From: Solenopsis invicta
Taxonomy: Eukaryota > Arthropoda > Insecta > Hymenoptera > Formicidae
Length of the DNA stretch: 64,000 nucleotides
Direction: 5' to 3'
NCBI RefSeq assembly: GCF_016802725.1
Contig: NC_052676.1
Span: 2,497,433-2,561,432, forward strand
Under the pieces are notes generated by a model that worked only from the letters and a program-made list of their open reading frames with translations, did no database searches and had not been told where the DNA came from. Numbering within the stretch: position 1 is the stretch's first letter; each line of letters starts with the position of its first letter. Shown in pieces: positions 56,501-64,000 of the stretch. The position numbers and the translations under genes were made by a program.

Positions 56501-59500
56501 CCTGATCGCGAGCTGCGTGCGGCCGATGGCACGTCAGGATCCGGAACATACTACCATACTTGAGATAAGTGCCCTTTCGTGGCAGCACATTAGCGTGAGT
56601 GTGGAACATCCATATGAAGAGACGATGGCCACCGCGGAACTAGATCTAACGGACATATCGACGCTCAAGTGCCGGTTGTACGGCGTGAGTATGACTACGA
56701 ACGCGGAACAGATATCGGATCTCAGTGGTAGGGTATTGCAACGTTGCCTCAGCATTCCATTGACCATACGAGTATTGCTGAAGGTCTGGGAAGGTCGGCC
56801 TTTGCCTGCGGTGATGAACAACTTGACCAGCGGCAGCGGCAGCAGCAACGGTAGCTACAGTCTTAATCTGGGATCCGGTGGTAAGGATCAGACCGGGCAA
56901 AACGCGTCTGGTGCCGCACCTGGCATGCCAGACTTCACGAACGGTGAGACAAAGGTGAAGCAAGAACCCGGTTTGAACAACGGCAGTAATGGATGTATGG
57001 GAGGCAGACAAACACAGCAACAACAATCTTCGTCGAATCAATTGCAGCAACAACAGCAACAGCAGCCTTTTTTAGATGCCGGAACGGAAAATAGTATCGG
57101 TTTTCCGTCGTATTCCGGCCAATCCGATACGACGACAATGACGATGAGCATCTCTGGGACGAACAACGCCTCTGCCTCTATGCTGAACCCATTGCAGCTT
57201 GGTGCACTGCTGGGACAAGCAAAAAACTCCATGACGGGTAATTCAAACACGAATGAACGTGGCAAAAAGACGCGGAAAAGGAAGACAGGCACAGACGGTC
57301 TTTGGCGTAGTCCAAAACGAAAGAGCGACGGTGGAGATAGCATCACGACAGAGATTCTGTTGGAGAGCTCGAGTTCGGAGAACTCGACACCGCTGGGAAC
57401 GCCCACAGGCGGTCGAGAAAATCTCACATCGGAGACTAGAACATCTACACCGACTTCAGCTACTAGTTTGACGAGCGGTATGGATTTTTCGAACTTGGAT
57501 ACTACCGACATACTCGATAAGAGTGCCTCGGATTATGATCTCGACAATTCCGAGAGAGACAGTGAGATCATGGAAGTGCAACATAGTGGCGCTGAACAGC
57601 AACAGCAACAGCAGCAGCAGCAGCAACAGCAGCAGCCACAGCAAGACGTGGAGGAATTGATAAAACGTGAATCTTCATCGTCACGCAAGTCGAAGAAGAG
57701 TCGAAGTGGCGGTGGTAGCGAAGAAAAGAAGTCAAGCCCAACAAGAATATTCGTCGACGAGACTTCGACGACGAACAATGGCAACAAAAGTCTACCGGTG
57801 CCACCATCAGTGAGTATCACCCCGATCGGTAATCTGGATCAAGCAAACACCACCAACTATAACTCCGTGCTCACGGGCATGGGTTTGGAAAGGAGACCTG
57901 GTATCGAGATTATACCGATCGCCTCATCGCCATCGCAGACTAATTTGCCAAGTTCAATTACCATCACGCCGATTGCTGGTCCGGCACCATCACAGAAGAC
58001 TAGCGGTCTGACAAGTGCAACGGAAGATCGCCAGCGAAGTGAACGGAAGAGCGGCGGCGGAAAGAGCAGTGGCAGCAGTAGCAAAAGCAGCTCCGAAGAT
58101 AACAAGAGCGGTGGAAACAAGTTGGAGAAACGGCGCAAACGTAAACGGGAAGACAGCCCAATGGGTCCACCGGACAAGGTTCCGTCGAGTGGCAAGCAGC
58201 AGCAAGACCCACTCTCGAAACCGGTATCGGTGAGCATTAAACCCAGCACCGAGCAATCACCGCCGAGCGGTAGTAATGCTGGCGTCGGTCTGAGCTGCTC
58301 GTCCACGCGGCCCACTTCACCCGCGGCCGTACGGAAGTTCAGTCCGTCGCCTACGCATTCGAGTTCGCTCGCCACGCTCGTAGGCAAGTCCAGTCCTACC
58401 TTGAAGGCTGGTCAGTCAGCAGCGATAACCTGCGGCAAGCCAGTGCAAAGTCCGAAGCACTCGCCCGTCTATAGCAGCAGTCCGAAGCACAACACGCCAA
58501 ACGTGTCGGTGGTTCCTATGTCAGTCCCGATGTCGCTATCCGTGTCCACGGTGCCCAACACAGTAGGCAATGTGCCTTCCGTAGCAGTGTCCGTACCGGT
58601 CCCGGTACCTGCTAGTGCAAGCCCAAAACATGGCAACACTTCGTCTCCAAAACATGGTAGCTCGGCTGCAAGCAGCGGTAAACCCAGTATGTCCGCTCTG
58701 AAATCAGCGGCGAACTCGCCGTCTAGTAAGAGCAGCGGCAGTAGCTCTTCCGACACGATAGCGACTCCATCCAAAGTAAAGTCCTCCTCTTCGTCGTCCT
58801 CCAGTAAGGAATCCTCCGGTCGCGGAGACAAGGAGAGACGAACCTCATCCATTAGCTCATCCGGCGGTTCGGGCGGCGGCCATCAGAGTCCCAAGACTAA
58901 GTCCTCCAGTGGTAAGCTAAAGCAGTTGGAAATGATCCCTTCCGGCGGCGGTGAAGCCCAGGTCTCCTCTCTGCAGGCCTCTGGCGGAAGCACTCCACCA
59001 TCCGGACAGATTGATGCAGCGAGCAAATCTGCGATTGCCGCCCAGCAGGCTCGAAATCGCAAAAGTTCTCTTAACGCCGTGATCGATAAACTAAAAATAA
59101 ACGCGCAGCACTGTACTGAAACCGATGCCTGCGGGAACGGTGGCGGTACAGTGAAAGGTAGCGGATCCTCTGGTCTTGGAGGTGGCAGCACTGGTGGAAT
59201 GAGCAGCGCTCAGAAGGATAAAAGCCTCGGCGGCAGTGGTTCGTCGTCATCGAGTGGAGGGAAAATCGTCGAGGGAGGAAAGTCTTCTTGCGTTACCAAG
59301 AATGCATCCGTGGATGCAAAGAATCCCGCTGAATACATGGTGAAGCACAGCTCAGATCAAGGGATCAAGATCACCATCAACAAGACTCGCACCAAGGATT
59401 CCAAGCAGTCGGCCGCCAGTCTGAAGCTGTCGTCGGGAGGGATGACAGCCGCGAGTTCATCTTCGAGCTCCTTGTCGTCCGTAGCTTCTTCGTCATCGTC

Positions 59501-61238
59501 ATCGTCCAGCAACGTTACCACCGGCAGCAATGGCTCGCCGAAGACGCATACGGGTCTCAAACCTGGCGTAAACTCCGGACCGGCTTCGAAGAAACCGCAA
59601 ACGTTACAGTCTGCCCAGAAATTGCTGCCCGCAAAGATGATGCTGGCCGCCGCCGGTATAAAGTCCGCCATATCCTCAGGCACGACGAATACCGGCGGTG
59701 GTGCGAGTATCACGGCGAGCGCAACGGGTGGTATCGGGGGAAATCTATCGAAGAGTAGCTCAACTTCCAAATCTTCCGGTTCACCGAAGACGAGCTCCGG
59801 AGCAACTGATCTAAGTCGCGGCCGAGACAAACCTCGAATCCCCAAGTCCGGCGACAAGGGAATATTCGCGTCGAAGGGCCTCGGCGATGCCAGGAAGTCG
59901 AGCCCGTCTGCTTTGCGGGAAGAAAGCGAGAGCGAGCGCGCGTTTAAGCTGTTGGCCGCGCACGCGTCTATCTCCAGTCTTCCGCCGAGCCTGCCGCCTC
60001 AACTGGTGATGGAGGGCCTGATGAAGCAATTAGACACTAAGTTTCAGATACCGAAGCTGTCTGCTCGCGCAAACGTCGCGGATGCTGATAAAAATAAGTC
60101 GTCGGATAAGCTCTCCATACTGTCTGATTCTGGTAAGCAGACCCTCGACGGTCTGAAACAGGAACAGAGCAAGATCGCCGGTTTGTCCAACGTCACCGTG
60201 TCGGTATCCAAATCGTCGCTATCAGACGATCAATCGAGACGAGACCATTCGCAGAATAAACCAGACAATCTGTCGATCGCTACGTCCGCAACTGGCTCGA
60301 TGTCTTTGAATCTCGTCGGGGAGAACGCTGGTTTGATGCTTCCTCCGCAATCGGCTGCCGATTCGGATGTACCTACGAACCTGTGCATTCAACCGATGGT
60401 GGACAACGAGCCCTCCCGCGATTCCTGCAAGGATTTAGGTTTGAGACAAACGTCGACCGGTCAGCAGTTTCTCGGCAAGATCGACGATACAAGCGCTGGT
60501 GGAATTCTCTCCAAGGGCAATGTTCCTGATCAGTTGACGTCGTCAGGCGCCAAGTCCTACGCATCGATGACAAGCTCCAGCACTTCGACCGCGTCGACAG
60601 GCGTCTCCGAGAGCCTGAATCTGAGTACCAAGCCTGCCGATCAGGCAGCTCTGCAAACCAAATACAATAAGATCACCGAGGAGAAGAAGCAGCAGCAGCA
60701 GACGTCATCATCGTCTTCCTCCACATCATCGTCATCCTCATCATCGTCTTCGATTTTTTCGTCGCTGGGTAATGTCGTGACTACGTCGGATAGTAACCCG
60801 AACGTCATGACGTCCGATAGTGTCGGTGGCGGTGGTGGCAATGGCGGTAGTGGTGGAGAACAGGAGGTAGCGGCAGCTGCAGCTGCGGCAGCAGCGGAGA
60901 TGCTGCTGGATTTTTCCGCGACGAACAAGGACCCGATGACGAAGGGGAGCCACGGCCTGCCAGCATCCTTGACGCAGCATCATTTGACAACGATTCCGGA
61001 GCGGGCAATGACCCAGGCGGCGCCGACGGTGCGTCGCAACACACCGCCACCACCGCCGCCCCCGCCGCCGCTTCCGGCCCCGTTTCCGCCCGCTGCCAGT
61101 CCGTCCGTCAGTGTACACATCGTCAAGAGCCCGGCACCGAGCCCCCGAGTGATTCCACCTTCTCCCCATTCGTCCGCGTCGCCCTGCATCACCGACGACG
61201 AACTCATGGATGAGGCCCTGGTCGGTATGGGTAAATGA
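53549..61238 (+). CDS. MED1: MED1, Mediator of RNA polymerase II transcription subunit 1
   Basis: Eight coding exons (53549-53579, 54679-54824, 54891-55024, 55143-55281, 55364-55583, 55724-55949, 56054-56285, 56358-61238) join in phase to 2002 aa. I chose the start in the CpG island because MDATNGQKPL|V splices in frame through CTCG|GTGAGA and TTTTATAG|TG; the in-frame ATG at 54660 lies in that intron. Residues 30-590 form the conserved Mediator-core-binding domain (KEWQMELLMEKL, GPPGTEIFISSD). A nuclear-receptor-box LGALL lies at 657-661, a second LxxLL match (126-130) is inside the folded domain. The rest is a Ser/Gly/Lys-rich disordered tail with poly-Gln, poly-Ser, poly-Ala and poly-Pro runs, ending DDELMDEALVGMGK. 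MED1 links DNA-bound activators, especially nuclear receptors, to Pol II in the nucleus. Confidence 0.95.
53580..54678 (+). repeat. MED1 intron 1 carrying three tandem copies of a unit of about 320 bp
   Basis: GATTATTGACGTGCCCTA (53721), GATTATTGATGTGCCCTA (54045) and AATTACTAATAGTATATTTT (about 54357) mark successive copies, spaced about 324 and 312 bases. Shared blocks are AATAGTGTATTTTCTAAAGG, AGAATTTCAATTTCTTTTAT, GAGAAATTAAT and ACAATAGTTTTTGTA. Divergence rises towards the third copy. The array fills most of the intron and ends before the acceptor at 54678. Confidence 0.8.
56286..56357 (+). other. 72-base, stop-free MED1 intron
   Basis: TATGTG|GTAAGTCACAG to TTTTTCCTTGCAG|ACC. The intron is 24 codons long in phase 0 and has no stop, so unspliced RNA would keep the frame and add a Lys- and Cys-containing insert in the conserved domain. 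The strong splice sites and the AT-rich body argue that it is normally removed. Confidence 0.8.
57596..57645 (+). repeat. CAG/CAA repeat coding poly-Gln in MED1
   Basis: Mixed CAG/CAA codons encode a run of Gln interrupted once by Pro. It lies in the disordered tail; length variation between individuals is likely. Shorter Gln runs are coded at about 57010-57065. Confidence 0.9.
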
Positions 61239-62690
61239 AGATTACTCAAACTGTAAGACGAAGAGAGAATACTCGCCTCTTTCGCTCTTCGACGTTCTTA
61301 AACTGGGGAAGAGGGGAGAACCCATCAGAAACTGGAACACCCTGAGAGAGAGACTTTTCTCCCAAAAATTGTACAAACTGCATCCAACTTTTTCCTCGAA
61401 ATTAGAAGTTATTCGAGTGTTCTCTCTACCTCTCATTCTCTCTTTCTCTCTACTCTGGTGGACCACACTATGTATATGTTATTAGTTAGATCTTCGATTG
61501 TAGTTTCCGTATTGACCTGTTAAAGCTCATCAATGATCGTATTTCGATAAGTGCATTATATTCGTTGTGATCTACTCGGAAAGACTGACGTGATATGAAA
61601 ACGTATTTCGTATTTCTGAGGCGATCAAATCGATGTACTTGAAGCTTGAGTGTGAGAAGAATGTGAGTGTATTCGGTTCTACTTTCTTTTCTGAAAGATG
61701 AATTGAACTGCGTAAATATATGTGTATGCATGGCAAAATTGAGACAAATGCAATTGGAGCATTATTATCTGCAGCGTAAATGAAGTGTAAGTGCGCCGTA
61801 AATCCTGTTTTTTTTTTCTTTTTTTTCTACCGACAATGGTACCCTTCCATCATTCTTCATGTTACATCTTCAGCAGATGTCGTGCTTCCGGGATATTCGA
61901 AGTTAAGTGATTCTTCAATGATGACGCGACAGCTCGTGTCCATCCGAATTAAGTATTCCCCAATACTGCCAAGTGTATATCGATCGTTTTTAAATTCTCT
62001 CGAGAAAGATTTCCATTGCCCTTCCCTTTCCTGCGTGATTTCTTCACGAGACACATTAAATTCTGTTAGCGCCTTTAGCGCTACAGTCGCTACGTTCCTT
62101 TTCTCGGACAGTTCTCCGGGGATTTCGTTTCAATGATGCGAGTGAGAATGCCGGTGCTGCGCGATGTGCGCTTCTGATGTGCGAGCGTTAGTGTTAAAAA
62201 GGCTGTGTCTTTTAAATAATGCTGAAGAATGCGGAGGACCGTATTGCGACATCCTTTTCTCCTCCTATTTCCTACGCATTCTCTTTATACCCTAAAGTTC
62301 GTGTGCAACAGTAGAGTAAATTGCCAATCAAATCTACAGAGTGACATAAGGAACTTTTAGTATGGAAAATAGTATGGAATATTCTTCACTGCGACAGAAA
62401 CAAGAAGGAAAAGTAAATTTCAAGGACCCGATAAAATATTACGTGGAAAACAGAAATCTAAATAGTAATAAGAAAAATAAGAAGAATCTAGGGAATCATG
62501 TGACGCAGATGATTCGGAAGTTTAATAATATAAAAAGAAAAAGAATGAGAAGAAGAAACGTATTGTATCTTTATGACAAGATAAATATCTACAAGGAAAA
62601 AACAAGAAAAAGATTATTAATGCTTGATGTGTCATATTGATTTTTGAAAAGAAAGGTCTTCAGAATAGAAAACGAAATAAATTACCGATT
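61239..62690 (+). other. MED1 3'UTR (probable)
   Basis: The sequence after the TGA has no recognisable gene. AATAAA at 62676-62681 is a plausible polyadenylation signal, giving a 3'UTR of about 1.45 kb. The Lys/Arg-rich frame at 62362-62640 lies here; its purine-rich composition explains it. Confidence 0.45.
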
Positions 62691-64000
62691 TGAATAAGAG
62701 TGAGAAAAGAACAAAGATACGAGTCTAGTATACATGTTTAATAGATGTACTACAACGTGAATTAATTTCGTTATTTTTCCGGAGATTTTCAGAAGTAATA
62801 TTTTGTTAGCCCAGAATTGACGATTTCAAAGAGAAAAGAGAAGAAGATAAATGAACCCAGATAGCAAATGTTCTTCGCAATCATATCATATGCTGCAATC
62901 AGAATTGCAGCGACTGAGTCTGCATTTGTTGGCAAGCTGATGCATTCACGATATGATAATTTTTGGATAGCAACTTGCCAGCGACATGACGGCAACTTTA
63001 AAATCGTCTGCATCAAAATTTTTGCTATTATGTTGTGTCATTGTAATAATTTATAGGATCTGACAACGTGAGGTAACTTTGACGCTGCTGTATTGCCATT
63101 AAACTATCGGCCATACATATATGCAATGCTTTCTACGTATTACTTCAATGTTGATGCATTCGAAATCGTCGAAAGTAAGGTGGTCAGCAATTTTGCTTGG
63201 ATACACTTTGTCGTCTGGAAATGAATCGCTACTTGTTAGATGTTCTGAAATAAGTGCTGAAAGAAAAAAAAATGACATGTTTCCCTATTTATTCTGGGTA
63301 CAAAATTTATTCTTCCAGGCAATCGTTCGCACAATCGCATCGATGAGATATCACGGAATAGCTCGTACGCTGCGAACGATATTATTCAGCAAAGGAATTC
63401 TTTCTGTATAGCTTATCTTATCTTAAGGTAAAATTGTCGGAGAACAGGCGCTTATTGTTCCGATTAGTCGTTAATGAATTTTAGATCGTTGCTGTTGATA
63501 AACGTTGCGCTTCCGCGTCCGTTTTCGTCGCACATCTTTCTTCCCTAACAACAGTGCGAAAGTCCGACAGCTCAAGTTTGACTTTTTGGATTTTCGCATT
63601 GCTCGAAGTTAAAGATAACACTTAACGATCGATCGTACGTACGTACGTGAACCGGCGATTTCCTTTACTTCAACGTCGGCACGAGTATTTTCTTTATTCC
63701 AAGATTTTCCTTAGGCCCCGTATCCCTTATTTTAATCTCACATGCAACTTCAAATTTATTGGTATCGGCAGAGTCTCGACCATAACACAAAAGAAATTAA
63801 TAAGAATACGAAAAGGTCTTTGGAAACAAAATAGATTGTTTGTGCTGGCGACTTTCAAGAAATGCAGAATGAATCTTTTCACTCTTCTTAGTCACGAAAT
63901 TCAAGTCTAGAGAGAAAGGGTTTAGAAATAGAGAGCTCAGTTAGGGAAATTTGGAATACAGGAAACAAAGGAGCCCTGTATCTTATAAAATCGTTAATTG
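62691..64000. other. Unannotated sequence to the end of the window
   Basis: Moderately AT-rich. Short frames (63121-63411, 63647-63910) have no recognisable domain or clear splice signals. A (CGTA)n run lies at about 63634-63648. Nothing else is supported. Confidence 0.4.

Noticed and set aside
62362..62640. 92-codon Lys/Arg-rich ORF downstream of MED1
   Set aside because: Starts with ATG, but the composition follows purine-rich 3'UTR sequence, with no recognisable domain or upstream promoter signal.
63121..63411. 96-codon ORF near the right end
   Set aside because: No domain, signal peptide or splice context; length is within what open AT/GC-balanced DNA gives by chance.
1..64000. tRNA, rRNA, CRISPR arrays, bacterial-type operons or virus-derived genes
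   Set aside because: None seen; no cloverleaf with the conserved T-loop, no regular short-spacer repeats, and no transposase, reverse transcriptase or viral-type reading frame.

Overview
The window is eukaryotic nuclear DNA from an insect. I infer Hymenoptera, most likely an ant. The reasons are intron-split genes with insect-like proteins, a strongly AT-rich background broken by GC/CpG-rich islands at promoters, many short foldback elements, and a C-type allatostatin-like neuropeptide whose nearest remembered relative is a bee/ant form. The species call is inference. The genes and their splice structures are read directly from the sequence.

Positions 1-34000 are gene-poor. The one gene I can support there is a minus-strand neuropeptide precursor with a signal-peptide exon (18427-18543) and a mature-peptide exon (8746-8943), separated by a 9.5 kb intron. 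The rest holds degenerate long-period tandem arrays (about 4920-5930, 22317-23255, 25175-26200, 26430-27070), many long inverted repeats (snap-back or MITE-like elements), GC-rich blocks without recognisable proteins, and two weak exon-like segments (2091-2190 and 4730-4884).

Positions 34000-61300 are gene-dense. UBE3C, a HECT ubiquitin ligase, runs on the minus strand (CDS 34358-38712, five coding exons, 1064 aa, plus a 5'UTR exon ending at 39767). Its promoter faces that of an XK-related protein on the plus strand (CDS 41036-51169, six exons, 1031 aa, with an unusually long tail of about 650 residues). A minus-strand carbohydrate sulfotransferase (CHST11-like, four exons, 44338-46639) lies entirely inside intron 3 of the XK-related gene. 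An unidentified antisense 101-aa ORF lies in the likely 3'UTR of the XK-related gene. Downstream, MED1 (Mediator subunit 1) runs on the plus strand (53549-61238, eight coding exons, 2002 aa) from its own CpG-rich promoter. It ends in a 4.9 kb exon encoding a low-complexity tail. From 61239 to 64000 there is the MED1 3' region and then unannotated sequence.

The genes do not form one pathway. They are ubiquitin ligation, membrane lipid scrambling or XK-family function, Golgi glycan sulfation, transcription and neuropeptide signalling. The noteworthy relations are structural: a divergent promoter, a nested antisense gene, and antisense overlap. I found no clear new multi-gene system. The most interesting items are the divergent allatostatin-C-like peptide, the alternative-splicing configurations in the XK-related gene and MED1, and the density of foldback and long-period tandem repeats.
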